Source: Lenzites betulinus
Lineage: Eukaryota; Basidiomycota; Agaricomycetes; Polyporales; Polyporaceae
Direction of reading: 5' to 3'
Assembly (NCBI GenBank): GCA_022264855.1
Contig: JABYQU010000032.1
Coordinates: 310,001 to 374,000, forward strand
DNA length: 64,000 nucleotides
Under the pieces are notes generated by a model. That model made no database searches, had not been told where the DNA came from, and saw nothing but the letters and a program-made list of their open reading frames with translations. Below are positions 10,551 through 23,125 of this stretch, one piece after another; positions within the stretch are counted from its first letter, which is position 1, and the number at the start of each line of letters is the position of its first letter. The translations under genes and the position numbers were made by a program.

Positions 10551-13500
10551 ATGGCCAATACCGCTCCCCAACGCGCCGCACAGAAGCTGCTCGTTGCCAA
10601 CCGCGGTGAGATCGCCGTACGAATCCTCCGCACCGCGCATCGGCTCCGCATCTCAACCGTAGCGGTCTACACGCGTTCGGACGCAACTGCGCCGCACGTA
10701 GTGCTCGCGGACGAGGCCGTACCGCTCCAGCCCAACAACGGAGACCCAGTCGCGAACGCGCGGGGATACCTCGACGCGGACGCCATCCTCGCCGTATGCA
10801 AGGAGCGCGGCGTGACCCTCGTCCACCCTGGGTATGGATTCTTGTCGGAGAACGCGGGCTTCGCGCAGTTGGTGATCGACGCGGGAATCACCTGGCTGGG
10901 TCCGAAGCCCGAAACCATGGAGTGTATGGGCTTGAAGCATCGTGCGCGGGAGCTGGCAGTCGAAGTCGCGGTGCCTTTGGTGCCGGGCTCGAAGAGCTTG
11001 CTTCATAACGCGGAAGAGGCCGTCAGCCTGGCAAACGAGATCGGGTACCCGGTCATGCTCAAATCCACTGCGGGAGGTGGTGGCATGGGACTAGTAGTCT
11101 GTACAAACGCGGATGAGTTGCGCAGCAAGTTCACGTCCACTCAAAGTCGTGCGCAGGTGAGGCTTTCGCTTCATGGACGTATGATGGGGATTGACGTACC
11201 CAGACTCTTTTCCATAACGATGGCGTGTTCATCGAGCGATACATTCCGGCCGCGCGACATGTCGAAGTGCAGGTTGGTGGTTTGTCTGGGGCATCAATAT
11301 ACAGCTAATGTTATGTCTCAGGTGTTCGGAGATGGTTGCGGACGAGTGATACACATGGGTGAGCGCGAATGTAGTGTCCAGCGGCGACACCAGAAGGTTA
11401 TCGAAGAGGCGCCGAGCCCCTTCATGCTGCGTCATCCCGGTACGTATTGCAATCGTATAGTCCATGCGTTGATTACGACCCTTCATAGCGATTCAGAGAG
11501 AGATGTGGGCAGCGGCTGTCCGTCTTGCGGAGCATGTGAACTATGAGTCCGCCGGTGAGTCCCTCACGGCTCCGTGTTCAATCAAGATCTATATTTTCTG
11601 CCTGCTAGGGACCGTCGAATTCCTAGTCGACGATGCCACTGGCGAATTCTTCTTTCTCGAGATGAACACTCGTCTCCAGGTAGAACACCCAGTGACCGAG
11701 CAGGTCAACCCCGGGCTCGACATCGTCGAGCTCATGATTCTCCAAGGTCTCATGAAGCATGACCACCCCAATGGCAGCATGCTCTCACATCCCGCAATGG
11801 AGCAGCACCTCTCCGATACGCCGCCAGAAGGACATCGGCTGCATGCGATAGAAGTTCGTGTGTATTGTGAGAACCCTGCCGCACAGTTCAAACCATGCCC
11901 GGGAGTCCTGCAACAGGTTGAGATCCCCAAGCATGACTGGCTGCGGGTTGAGACATGGGTCAGCGTGTGGCTTATATCCCATCTGATCTCTATTGACGTT
12001 CTACGTATGTAGGTAGAAACAGGAACTACGATTACCCCATACTTCGACCCGCTGGCGTGCAAGCTCATCGTGACCGCCGCACATCGTTCGGAAGCCATCA
12101 CACGGCTCTCGCAGGTGCTCTCCGAGATACGGATCTATGGCCCCCCGAACAACATCGAGTATCTACGCGCCATCTGCCAGTCCCAGGCATTCAAAGAAGG
12201 TATCGCGACGACAACATTTCTAGACACATTCACCTTCTCGCCGAGGTTAGTGCTACCATGATGACCCTGTTGCCTGTCTCAATCGTTGTATAGGGCCTTT
12301 GCAGTGCTAAGTGGTGGCCTAGAGACAACAGTACAGGACTATCCAGGTCGCCGCATCGGTCTCGGAATTCCCCGCAGCGGGCCTATGGACTCGTTCGCAT
12401 TCCGTCTGGCCAATATCCTGGTCGGCAACGAACCCGGAACAGAAGGTCTGGAATTGACGCTCACGGGGTGTCGTCTCGTCTTCCACCAGGCCGCTGCCGT
12501 CGCTGTCACCGGCGCCTCTATCAAAGTCAGCGTGAACGGCGAAGAAGCCCCAATGTGGGCACGCATCGTCGTCCCTGCAGGTGGAAAGCTCGTGCTCGGC
12601 AACGCGTTCGGGACCGGGATGCGCATGTACCTCGCCATCAAGGGAGGTTTCCCGGAAATCCCGAAGTACCTAGGCTCGAAGTCCACGTCCCTGGGGTTGG
12701 GTGGGTTCCAAGGCCGCGCGCTCACTGCAGGGGACCAAATCGCGCTCGGAGACTGCGAGCCATCCGATGCTCTGTCTCCGCTCTCCCTTCCCGCGTCCGT
12801 GATCCCGTCATGTCCTACTGTGTGGACGGTCCATGTCCTCGCAGGGCCGCACTGCGACTCGACCTTCATCACGCCCCACGGCATCGCCGAATTCTTCGCC
12901 ACGGATTGGACGGTGAGCTCCGCGAGCAACCGGATGGGCGTGCGCCTCGAGGGGCCGCACATCGGGTGGGCGCGCGCGACGGGCGGCGAGGGCGGCTCGC
13001 ACCCGAGCAATATCCTGGACAACGGGTACGCGTTCGGGACGGTGAACGTGAACGGGGACACCCCGGTCATCTTGACGAACGAGGGCCCGGATATGGGCGG
13101 GTACGCGTGCGTGTGCACGGTGGCGAGCGCGGACCTGTGAGTGGGCTGTTGCTGCGCTCTGTGGGAGATGCCGGTTCTGATATGCGCTTGTACCTTCGCA
13201 GGTGGAAATTGGGTCAGTTGAGAGCAGGATCGACTGTTCGGTTTGAGCGTGTCTCGCACGCACAGGCGGTCGACCTTCTGCGCTCGCAAAATAGTTTGAT
13301 CAAGAGCTTTATGGATGCCAGCATATCGCCACCACTCGCTCTTGGACCTGCGCCTGAGTCGGAGAACGTTGCGGCAGACTCGCGTCTGCACATAGTTCCC
13401 GCGGATCCTGCCCAAGGAAGACCCTGTGTTGTATTCCGTCAGGTAAGCTGAGAGGACACGCCCCGAAGAACAAATTGTCTAACTTGAAGATTTGTCGGCC

Positions 13501-15216
13501 TGGTGCAGGCCGGGGACTCTGCTGTCTTGGTGGAGTTCGGAGAAATGACCCTCGATTTCGCTATTCGTGCGCGTATACACGCGTTTGAGACTGAAGTCCG
13601 GAGGCGTGCTCTCCCCGGGGTGTGGTTCCTCGCGCCATGTATACGGTCGACGATGGTGAGTGCTGTTCCGTACGCCGTCAGCTATCTTTACTTGCCCTGA
13701 CGCTTGTCGGTAGGTACACTTCGATCCACTGGCTACAAGCCAAGCATCCCTGCTTGCGGCATTGATCGACGCGGAGTCATCGCTGCCTTCGACCGTGCAG
13801 TCGCTTGAGTTCCCAGGTCGCAAGATCACCTTCCCGGTCGTCCTCGACGACAGGTGGAACCGGGAGGCGCTCGATAAGTATATGCGCAGCATCAGAGACA
13901 ATGCCGTGTACCTCCCCAGCAATATTGAGTACCTCGCGAGGAATAATGGGCTGACAAGCGCACAAGATGCGTTGAAGCAGCTGGTTGGAACAGACTGGGT
14001 ACGTGCGAAACTTAGGGTCCACGCGATCGAGTCCTGAAAGATGCTAGTTGGTGCTTGGGGTCGGCTTTTATCTGGCGTGCCCATTCCTTGTGCCGGTACG
14101 TCCATATGTCTTCTTTATAGATTTGATGCATGAAGAGGTGTCCTAGATCGACCCGCGTTGCCGGCTGGTGGGTCAAAAAATGAACCCGTCTCGAACATAC
14201 ACCCCCCGAGTACGTGTCCAGTGGCACGATATACTCACGGGAGGATCCATTGATGTACGTTGCAGGGCGCCATAGGTATAGCAGGCGTCGTGGCCGCGAT
14301 CTACCCTATCGAATCCCCAGGCGGATATCAGCTTTACGGCAGGACACTGCCTCCATGGCAGACCTGGGGTAAGGGGCAAGACTTTAGCCCTGACAGTCCA
14401 TGGCTGCTGCGACCCTTCGATCAGGTACGCCTTATTACATGCGGCACGGTTCCACTCATGGAAGCGTTTACTGCAGGTGGCATGGGAGGTTGTGAGCGAA
14501 GAAGAATACGTGCAGGTGGATAAAATCACGTATGCCGTATAACAGATGCTGATATCGTCACAGCTGGAGGCGCGGTTTGATGCTGGGCAGTATGCCTTCA
14601 AGGTGTGTAGCTTAGCAATGGAACCTCGTATCGCACTTGACAGCATGTCGCAGGTCGAGGAAACCACGTTTTCTATGGCGGAGTACGCTGCGTTTGTAGA
14701 AAGCGTCACCGACGAAATCACGCAGTTCAAGGCAAGGCAAGCTAATGGGATAGAGCACGAGGAAGCTCGGTACGTCTTCCCAAAGATATGGGTCATATAT
14801 TGTTGACGATAGCTCTGTCCCAGTGAGCGGGAGCTCTTTACCCAGTGGGACCTGCAGCGGCGTGCTGAGCTCGACGCACGACAGGCACAGGCATCCGTCG
14901 CCGATGGTACCGAACGGGAACACTAATCACGCTGTTCATTATTCACTTACCACCCTCCTACGCAGGACCTACTGGAGATGAAAGCGGAGCGTGTGTTGCG
15001 TCCTCATTGACAGCTCACATTTGGAAAATCAAGTGCGCGCCCGGGGACGTGGTGAACAGCGCGGAGCAAGTTCTGGTCATTTTGGAGGCAATGAAGACGG
15101 AGGTGAACATCGAGGCAGGCGAGGAACATGTTGGTCGCAGGGTGAAGGGGTTTGGGCGAGGTGTCAGGGAAGGCGGTTCGGTGTCTGCCGGCGACCCTCT
15201 TGTGTACTTTGAGTGA
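10551..15216 (+). CDS. lamA: Biotin-dependent lactam/urea carboxylase-like protein (LamA-like)
   Basis: Urea-carboxylase architecture without the allophanate hydrolase, 1251 aa. Exons: 10551-11156, 11204-11272, 11322-11439, 11489-11554, 11609-11958, 12013-12245, 12294-13136, 13202-13442, 13509-13655, 13714-13998, 14048-14095, 14147-14209, 14266-14424, 14477-14515, 14564-14602, 14654-14769, 14824-14906, 14966-15216. Biotin carboxylase spans residues 10-480 (LLVANRGEIAVRI, GGGGMG ATP-grasp loop, GERECSVQRRHQK, EMNTRLQVEHPVTE). The KipA/AHS2-like half of the carboxyltransferase is about 482-840 (GGLETTVQDYPGR, SGPMDSFA). The KipI/AHS1-like half is about 843-1090 (AGDSAVLVEFGE, GFYLACPFLVP, GVVAAIYPIESPGGYQLYGR). 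The biotinyl domain is about 1169-1251 with EAMKTE, biotinyl lysine K1212. The start is the first ATG; an upstream TTG-opened extension is ignored. Its partner is probably LamB. Substrate by inference: a lactam such as 2-pyrrolidinone. Confidence 0.93.
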
Positions 15217-15251
15217 TGCCGTCGTGATATTAATTGGTGGCCGCAAAGAGG

Positions 15252-15267
15252 AAAAGTATTCCCAACT
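15252..15267. repeat. Left target-site duplication of the LINE
   Basis: The word aaaagtattcccaact occurs here and again at 28475-28490, right after the poly(A) run. The A residues at its 5' side could belong to the tail, so the certain part is 13 bp. Confidence 0.9.
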
Positions 15268-16815
15268 GAGCTCCTCTTCCACGCACCACCACCTGGTCGC
15301 ATTTTCCCACGGTCCGAGCCTGAGCCAGCTCGCCGTGGGGGCATCGCGGGAGCCATATCCTGACGAATGTATCCAATAAAGACATACAACCACAAGTAAA
15401 ACCAACACACGACGAAGGGCAAGTACTCGAACAAGACAGAAATGTCGACACGTAATCGGGAAATAAGCGAGATGTCTCGAGATAAGCCACCGGTAAGCAC
15501 CAAGGGTAGCAATAGGACCACGGCTCGCAGCTCCTCGGAGCTACCTCCTCGGAGGACCCCTAGGGGAGAAAAGGACAATACCATACCCGTAAGAGAACCT
15601 ACCGCCAAAACACAGCTATGCACTGTCCGAGGCCGCGATACCTAGGGGAGGTGACGTGGCAAGCTACGGGCGCTTAAACTGATAAGATAAGATAAGAAAC
15701 CCGCGACCGTCAGAAAGTCAGAAAGGAGGCCAAGCTCTACGAAGATGAACTCCCAGACGAAACGGACGACAATGACCGAAGAAGAGACGGCTCTAGAGTC
15801 TCCCCCTCCGGGGCACAACCTGAAACCTGAACAAAAAACAGCAATCGCCTCGCCAACCCCGGTAGGCCGCGACCCGGTCCCAAACCCTAACCAGCGAGAG
15901 GCCAGTCACGTGAGGGCGCTAACCCGCGAGGCGGTAGAACAAACACTGAGTAACTGTACCTGATCATACACCATAAACCTCTGAGTGATACCACAGATGA
16001 GAAAGGGAAATAATATGGGAGCAGAGGAATGACTGTAGAAACTGAACAATACTGCAGGGAATCTCAACAAACAATGAGTATCTCCTAGAGAATAATAAAC
16101 CCCCCAAATGAAACGGGACCCCAAATATAAATGATAAAACAAACAGGACATGCTAAATGGAACTGGCTGGCCCCCAAAACACATCAGAATACCCTCCTCA
16201 CACATATGACAGCACGTCGGCCCCCCTAGAACCAACACAGGAGACGAATTCGGGAGCGAAATGTGGCCCAAACTACATGGAAGCGAATTCGGGAACAAGA
16301 ATGTGAAACCCCCCACCAAGAAATAGAATAGCCATGGACCAACCAACACAAAAACCTGGTTACCACAGTACCCAAACAGACTGAAGATCCAATGAATATC
16401 CTGCTAACAGAACTGAGTGAAAATGACAATAAAACTAAATCGCCTGCAGTTGCTGTTGTTAAAGCAACACTAAACAAGGCTGAACCCCAACATTTTGAAA
16501 AACAAATAACAAGCAAGGTAGAACGAACAAAATCGAAAAACAACGCACAACCTTCAGAAAGAAATGAAGTGACAAGAAGTAGAGAACAAACTGAACATCA
16601 ACACTACTATGAAATATACATATAAATGAACAATAAATGTGAGAAAGGAAAACGAAGAACGCAGAGGCCGTGAGACGGTGCTGGAGAAAGACGTCAGCTG
16701 TCACACAGATAACGAAGAACCTAGCCAAATCACCTGAGAAGATATAAGACCTGGGCAGAAAGGTGCGCCCCCCCCACCCTTACCCACCAACCCAAACCAC
16801 ACTGCCACCTGCGAC
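15268..16815 (+). other. 5' leader of the LINE, no convincing gene
   Basis: This is A-rich on the plus strand, and more AT-rich than its surroundings between about 15960 and 16740. A 72-codon frame (15745-15963, MNSQTKRTTMTEEE) and several minus-strand frames of 90-147 codons exist. They look like by-products of the strand bias: the minus frames are rich in F, L, S and C and match no family. It probably holds the internal promoter and 5' UTR. Confidence 0.5.
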
Positions 16816-17325
16816 ATGCCGAACACACAAGAAGACGATTTTAACACCATACGTGTGCGAGTACGGGGATCGGCACCAACCTACAACCCACGAAGCTTCG
16901 CCTGGAGGCATGCAATATGGTGCGACGTGGCTATAATGCCGGCACTCCCCATCAAGGTGGGACAGAAAGTGAGGCTGATGGAGGTGATGGGACTGGGCGA
17001 AAGCCCTGGGGAGGAAGAAGAAGACGGCGAGCTACTGGAAGACCGCGATATAGAGGTGGAAGGAATCGTAACAAGTATCAGAACTGTGGAAAAACACGTT
17101 ATCGAACTCGTTATCGAAAACGAAGCAGAAAACTCCTCGACGGAACTGGCGTACCTGTCGGTAGAGTACATCCCAGGGAAGACAATCGCACTCGAAGGAA
17201 TACGGTGGATCGCATGCGAGCTACTCAGGATCCTTAACAAACCCACGCGGAGAGCGCCAGTCCTTGACGTAATCGAGGTCGAGGAGGATCCTACGGTAAG
17301 TGGAAATGTGAGTCACAATGCCTAA
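16816..17325 (+). CDS. LINE-encoded ORF of unknown function (169 aa)
   Basis: Open frame beginning MPNTQEDDFNTIRVRVRG, with an acidic middle (EEEEDGELLEDRD) and a hydrophobic, beta-rich second half (IVTSIRTVEKHVIELVIENE). I do not recognise the family. A GTAAGT donor-like word sits just before its end (about 17296), so the real protein may be spliced onto something downstream. No second exon could be identified. It lies in the transcribed strand of the LINE, upstream of the first gag. Confidence 0.4.
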   Translation: MPNTQEDDFNTIRVRVRGSAPTYNPRSFAWRHAIWCDVAIMPALPIKVGQKVRLMEVMGLGESPGEEEEDGELLEDRDIEVEGIVTSIRTVEKHVIELVIENEAENSSTELAYLSVEYIPGKTIALEGIRWIACELLRILNKPTRRAPVLDVIEVEEDPTVSGNVSHNA

Positions 17326-18122
17326 GCTAAACCGACCCCATCGCCAGAATATATGAGAGGAGCGAAGGAAGGAGCTCACGGGGACAGGGATCTAGACAAT
17401 CGATTGGTCATCGGGTACTCAAATAGATGATATGTACTCACGCAATCGTCGCCAAAAACTAGGCAACTCGGCATGATGACCCGCTGTGTGAGTGGCATCA
17501 AGAACATAAGTCATGAGGTAAGACCGTGGAAAAACAGACGCAGGAGACTTACCTTATCACGAACGAACTAGCCAGCGCAAACCTACGAGCCGTCCAAAAC
17601 TATAACCGCTACCAGCGGCATAAACCGCGGCATGAATCAGAACAGAACCGCCCAAGATGAACAAAAACGATAGAACAACCATAAAATCGCTCGAATCCGA
17701 ACGCAACGCGAAACCGCACAACCCTAGGCGGACCAGAACGCCCCACAAAGCACATACTGCCAATAAGCGAACCCCATACAAAGGAAGCGTAAACAAAGCA
17801 GTAAGCAGATAGTAGCATCACAAGCAAACGGACCGCAGAGGCCGACGCGCCTGCCACCCGGATCATCCACGTGCCCGACGGAATGAACACAAAGTGAAGC
17901 AAACAAAGTGCGCAAACAGGAACAAATACCTGATCGCTGTGCGGGAAGGGAATGCAGCCCGCTCCGCGTCCTCGCTGTCCTCGGCGCTGCGAGCGCGATC
18001 CCGCGCCATGCTCATCGCTGATGCTGGCGGGGCCGACCTGAGCACCGGAGCCATGGGCGGCAACCCTGCTCGCCACCCCTACCCCAACCCCCCTAGCCTG
18101 CGACGACGCAACGACGCCAGCA
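17326..18122 (+). other. LINE internal spacer
   Basis: No ORF I can support. Splice-like words (GTAAGA, GTGAGT) are frequent here. A 95-codon frame (17894-18181) overlaps the start of the first gag ORF in another frame. Confidence 0.4.
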
Positions 18123-20077
18123 ATGGCAACGCCGAGCAAAGGCGACGTCGGAACTCAACCGACACCGTACAACGACCATGAAGCCACCTGGGCGCAACAG
18201 GGGGAGATACCAGAGGCTGGGCGAGAAGCAAACCACGATGAACGACCGCAAGAACCAGGTGACACGATCATAAACGCGGCCTTAGATTGGACGACGAACC
18301 CTCTAAAAGAAAACGGAGTAAGCTGGAGAGGAGAGTACGCCTTTGGCGTCGAGGCTATAAAGGAGAAAGGGGCGAGCAATGACTGGGTGAGTAAAATAAA
18401 ACATATCTGGAAACATGAAACTAAACATGACGACCGCCGCTGTGAATCGACGCTCAGCCCATCAACAACAAAGGGCATCCTCAGGGGCAACCCGACCCCA
18501 CCCCAAAGAGACAGAGAGCGGACAGTACGACAGGCCCCTCGAAGAAAGGCAGGACCTCCGCGAATGGCGACGTAGACCAGCGAAGCCTAGCCACCATCTC
18601 CCGCCCACCTGACCCGAACCTGGCTACCCTCCTGCAGGTTGCGCAAGCAGCACAGCTCGCCCTGGCCAGGTACGGAATTGAACTCCCCCCGCTAGAGACG
18701 CCACAAAGCGAAGCACGCACCCCCTCCCACTACGAGTCGACGGCCCATATGCGTCACCTAGCAGGACAGCACAGCCCGCGAGACGGAGGAGGTGCGCACT
18801 ACGAACCGCAGGGCGACGGCGCCCTCGACGAGACACAGCCGAGGGCCGCGCCCCTCCATCACTACAGGACTCTCTGGGCCAGCGGGCCGATCCCAAGCGC
18901 GCAAACGGAACACCTCAACACGCTAGCCACCCTAGGACACACAGGGGCGGGACAGCCAGCCGCGTACAACGCCGCATGCGGGCCGCCAGGATGGCCCATA
19001 ACGGAGGGCGCGCAAACGACACAGGGATGGCCATGCTACCCCGGACAGACGAGCACGCCAGGAACCGAGACGAGAGTACAACGGGCGACAGGATGGAACA
19101 CTAGGAGGTACGCCGGACCGCAGTTCGTGATGCCACTCCAACCCACCGCCGAAGAAACACGCGCGCAGTATCTAACAAGGACCGGAAGACTGCACGTCAC
19201 CGTCGCGCCCGAAGGAGGGTTCCCCTACGTATACCCCAGCGGTCCCAACGACCACATCCGATCCATCGACAAACGCAGGCTCGCATCCTTCGACAACCGC
19301 CCCCCAGGTACAACCTGCATGATCGACGTCTTCGGGCCGGCCCTCCTCACTGCTGATCAATGGGAGACCATCCGGCCGCGAGTGCGCAGCGCCCTGGCCA
19401 TTATCACCGGGATAGAGAGCGTCCAGCTAGAACCCCCCGGACATTGCTCAGACAGACCGGGATGGGACGCGCCGACCACATGGCTAGTGTGGAACTTAAC
19501 ACCAGAGGCCGTAAACATGCTCTACCGACAGCTCATCTGGGACACTACGCTGGCCTCTTTCCGTATGATATACAGAGTACCCTTCCCGCCGACCTTCCTC
19601 TTCGCCGTCCTGAACCTCAAAAAGGAGTCGCGCACGAATGAAGCGGTCTACCCAGCCCTCTATATGATCATGCTGGTCGGAGAGGGCTTCGAGGCCACAC
19701 GCCGGACCATAGCAGCAGACAGGAACCCCCGCTTCGCGTCCCCGGAAGAAGGAGCAAGATATATTGCAGAAAGGGTGTGGGTAAGCGTATGCGAGATGGG
19801 CGGCGCCCAGTACAGGGCAATCGGAGGACCAGTAGCAAGGATCTATTGCGAAACGCCGACGATGGACTGCGCCCTCTGGACCCGGTGGCGAGACGAACTT
19901 TGCGCGATCAAGCTCCCCTTTGCGAACGGTCCCATTCGATCCGGGGGCCGGTGCAAGAACTGTCATGGGGTAGATCACACAACGATCATATGTCAGTACA
20001 ACAAAAAGGCCATCCCGGGCTGGGTGGGAGTGGCTTCGCGGGGAAAAGGGAGAAAGGGGAAAGAGCCATCTGAGTAG
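18123..20077 (+). CDS. First gag-like (ORF1) protein of the LINE, CCHC zinc knuckle
   Basis: Probable RNA-binding ORF1 protein. Exon-like parts are 18123-18386 (88 codons, MATPSKGDVGTQ) and 18458-20077, joined in phase by a 71-nt GTGAGT...CTCAG segment, for about 628 aa. The first part is hydrophilic and N-terminal; a proline/glutamine-rich linker follows. The core (about residues 300-560) includes WLVWNLTPEAVNMLYRQLIW and ends with a CX2CX4HX4C knuckle (CKNCHGVDHTTIIC) near the C-terminus, typical of gag-type LINE ORF1 proteins. The second gag (to 22818) has the same order of blocks, so the two look like a tandem duplication. An intron inside a LINE ORF is odd, because retrotransposition passes through RNA. 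An unspliced reading would start at the ATG at 18749. Confidence 0.72.
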
Positions 20078-20433
20078 ACACGAACGCCGTGGATAACGAG
20101 ATAGGAAATGTATCCAGCGGTCTGCAACGTATACAGATGTGCCAGCCATAAGAGATGATGACAGATGAAAAGGGACGGTACCAAGCAAACCTGCCAGACG
20201 AAGTGGCAGCCGAGTGACAGACGAAGTAAACAGGAGGGCAATGTCATGCACCCAGGTGCGAGCCGAAATCTTGAGCTGTCACAAGCTGCAGACACTCACA
20301 TACCGGCCATAGCACCAGAACGACGGCACACTGTGGAGCTTAAAGCAGCACGACTATAAGAGCGAAACACCGACAGGCTGAAACACAACACGACCACTTG
20401 ACTATCGTAACCCACCACTCCAAACCCCGCGAA

Positions 20434-22818
20434 ATGACCAAGCCCTCGTCTCCCCGTACCTACGCCCAAGTGGCGGCGAGCCCCCCATCGACGCCAAAGC
20501 AAAAAGCAAAAAGCCTCTGCAGCCCCGTCAACGAGCCAACCAGGCCGCTGCACGCGAAGCCGACGAAGTCGAAAGTGAGCATCTTAACCACCTAAAGAGA
20601 CCGAAGCTAATGAGCCCACGACGAAGGCTACCGACGAGTGCCCTGCCGCCAAAGCGACGGACACAACTGAGCAACGGAGGCCCCTGCCCCGCGACACGAC
20701 CGAAACCCACGAGAACCCCCGAGGACGGAACGCAACGCCAGGCCCCGCCGCGATGAGACCAGCCCCCCCCCGCGAAGCACCGTCGCCGACCTTCTCAGAA
20801 TACGGCTTCGGAGACATCGATATGGAGGCCTTCGAACGAAGCTACGAAGAAGACGAACGGAGGTATGGCACCCCAACCTCAGAAGACTGGAAAAATCTCT
20901 CTGTACACGGAACGGGTAGCGTGGCATCCGACGAAGTAGCAGGAATAATAGGCGACACAATCGGGAGAGACAGAGTGGACATAGAAAACTTCGTCACAGA
21001 CGGGACGGACAGGTATGGAAACACGATCCCTGGACAAGAGGCTGTAAGGGAACACGCGCGCGAAAGAAAGAGGCAGAGAGTGAGTAACTCCCCCCCTCCG
21101 GGTGCGCCGAAACCCGCCACAGTAAGGTTCCGCAAGTACAGAACGAAAGAACCCCGACTAGGACGTCGCGCTGTTGGAGAAGAGTTGCGAGCGACCGAGG
21201 CACAGGGAGGAGGACAGCCACACCCCCCACCCCAAAACATGACCGAGCCTGAACACCTCCTGTGGCAGCCGACCGCCCATCCTCGGACGAGCCCCCCCCG
21301 CATCCCTGCGGCAGACAAAGGCAAAGCGACAGCCCGGACGCGGGATGCACGAGCCCGCCCGAGCCAGACGAACGCCGTGACCGGTGAGCGAGAGGTCCCA
21401 TGGAGCGCGCTGGTAGTGGGAATGGACATAGACACCCCCCCTGATGAAGGAGAATGGCACCAAGGCCCGCCCCAAGCCGACAGTGTGAGTGGAACAGCAG
21501 GTCACCTGGACAAATGACTCACAATCATATAGCCCACTGCTTTCGTGAAGCGAGCCAGAGCGCAAGCCAACAGACCCCCCACAGTACAGTGGAAGGCGCC
21601 AACGGAGCAAAGCAGGCCCGATCAGCAAGGAGACGAGGCCGAGAGAAGAATAAGCACACAAGTCGAGGTGCTCCCCTCCTTCCTCGCATCACAAAACGTA
21701 GCCCCTCCGGACAGAAGAACAGGCGCGACGGCGCAAGCCGATGCTGTATGGCCCCCCCGTACGTGACGCCTGCCATCCCGGGGTCCGACGGGTATGGATT
21801 CACTCCCGAACCCACCGGGGGCTTCCCGGCCGTCCACCAGCAACACCCGGAAGGACTCATCGACGGCCTCGCACGGTCCCGGGTAGATGAAGCCTGGAGA
21901 CAGGAGGACGGGACAGTACTTCTCGTCCAAGTAGCGAACACTGGACACCCGGACGTCCCGATGCGAAAACCGATACACGACGAAATACAGGCCCTCATCC
22001 AACATGTCACTGGAGAATCCGCCTTCGTCCCGATTGCCCCGCAGGCTGAATGGGTACAACCGCCGAGAAAGACAGGCGCGCCAAAAACCTGGATCGTCCT
22101 CGGGCTAGGAAAGGACCGTGTGGCGGAGCTCGTGCGGCTTCGTGTCCTGTCCTCCGTATGGATTACCCTCTTCTTCTACGAACGAAAATTGGTGATACCC
22201 CGATACCTCTTCACACTCACAGGATACACGACGAACCATGACGATGACATCATTAACTCGATCAAAGGCGCCTTCTTCGACGACCCGATATTCTCGACGA
22301 TCGCCGACCTTGTCGAGAGCCGCCCCACCCTACACTCCCTCGCGCCGCACGACGCGGCCCTACTGATAGCAGCCAGCGTCGAGATTCGGATCGACCAGCT
22401 TGGCAACGGAAACATGCAAGCTGCTGTGTTCTGCGACTCGCCGACGGGGAACGGCGAGGCATGGAAGATATGGAGAGCCGAGCTCATGAAACTCCCCTAC
22501 CATAGCAGGTTCAACCCCACCGCTGTCGCTAAACGCATTGAACTGTGCCTCTGCTGCCACAGCGCCGACCACGTAACTCACAAGTGCCCGTTCCCGAACA
22601 TCCAGGGATGGAACACCCCGCCGACAACCTCACGAACATACGGAAGACCTAGGCAGCATGCCTCGATAGAAAGGGCCCAACCCCCCCGTTCGCCGGCACC
22701 GGCCGGACCGCCCCCTGGCAGAGGGAGGGGAAGAGGAATGGGAATGTACAGGGGCATGAGAGCCGCCACACCGGGCAGAACACCGCTCTTCAGAGGGATG
22801 GACATGTGGACCATATGA
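20434..22818 (+). CDS. Second gag-like (ORF1) protein of the LINE, split between frames
   Basis: A second gag-like coding stretch. The N-terminal piece starts MTKPSSPRTYAQVAAS (20434), a motif common in LINE gag proteins. The reading then shifts twice near 20500-20595 and stays open to about 21486. A GTGAGT...ATAG segment (about 21487-21533) leads in frame to 21766, and a run of seven C at 21752-21758 brings a -1 shift into the long frame that ends at 22818. The last part (from the ATG at 21748, about 356 codons) contains KTWIVLGLGKDRVAELVRL, EAWKIWRAELMKLPYHSRF and the knuckle CLCCHSADHVTHKC, then an RG-rich tail. It parallels the first gag block by block. The frame changes mean it is decayed, uses frameshifting, or has introns I have not resolved. 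Confidence 0.62.
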
Positions 22819-23125
22819 CGTCGAGTAACACTATGACTACCGTACACCGATAATCATAAACACTCAGGGGTTGTTCCCGTACCTGACCAAGAACAACGTC
22901 GGCACTGGCGAACCCATACTCTCCCAATGATGACCGGTCCCCCGCCCGCCCAAATATACTGGCCGCGGCACAGGAAAGCGAGCGGGGCCGCCACTCCGTG
23001 GCACAAACGGTGGCCTATTGAGGCCTGTGGCTACCCGTGCCGAGAGGCTGAAGTGGACGAGCCGGATGGGCGGCCAAACCACATCGCCACACCGAGCTGC
23101 CGGCTAAGCAGCGGCCGACAGACGC

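Noticed and set aside
12339..13415. 358-codon minus-strand frame within lamA
   Set aside because: Shadow of the KipA-like domain; the plus strand gives an uninterrupted, conserved carboxyltransferase half.
15906..16728. Minus-strand frames of 89-147 codons in the LINE leader
   Set aside because: Composition rich in F, L, S and C is what the complement of an A/C-rich strand gives; no homologous motif.
17557..18139. Minus-strand hydrophobic frames in the LINE (possible membrane protein)
   Set aside because: Antisense to the element, no family resemblance, and explained by the same strand bias.
21454..21747. N-terminal 98 codons of the 454-codon gag frame
   Set aside because: Their composition (many R, S, K and Q without pattern) is poorer than that of the overlapping frame at 21534-21766; the real protein probably enters at or near 21748.
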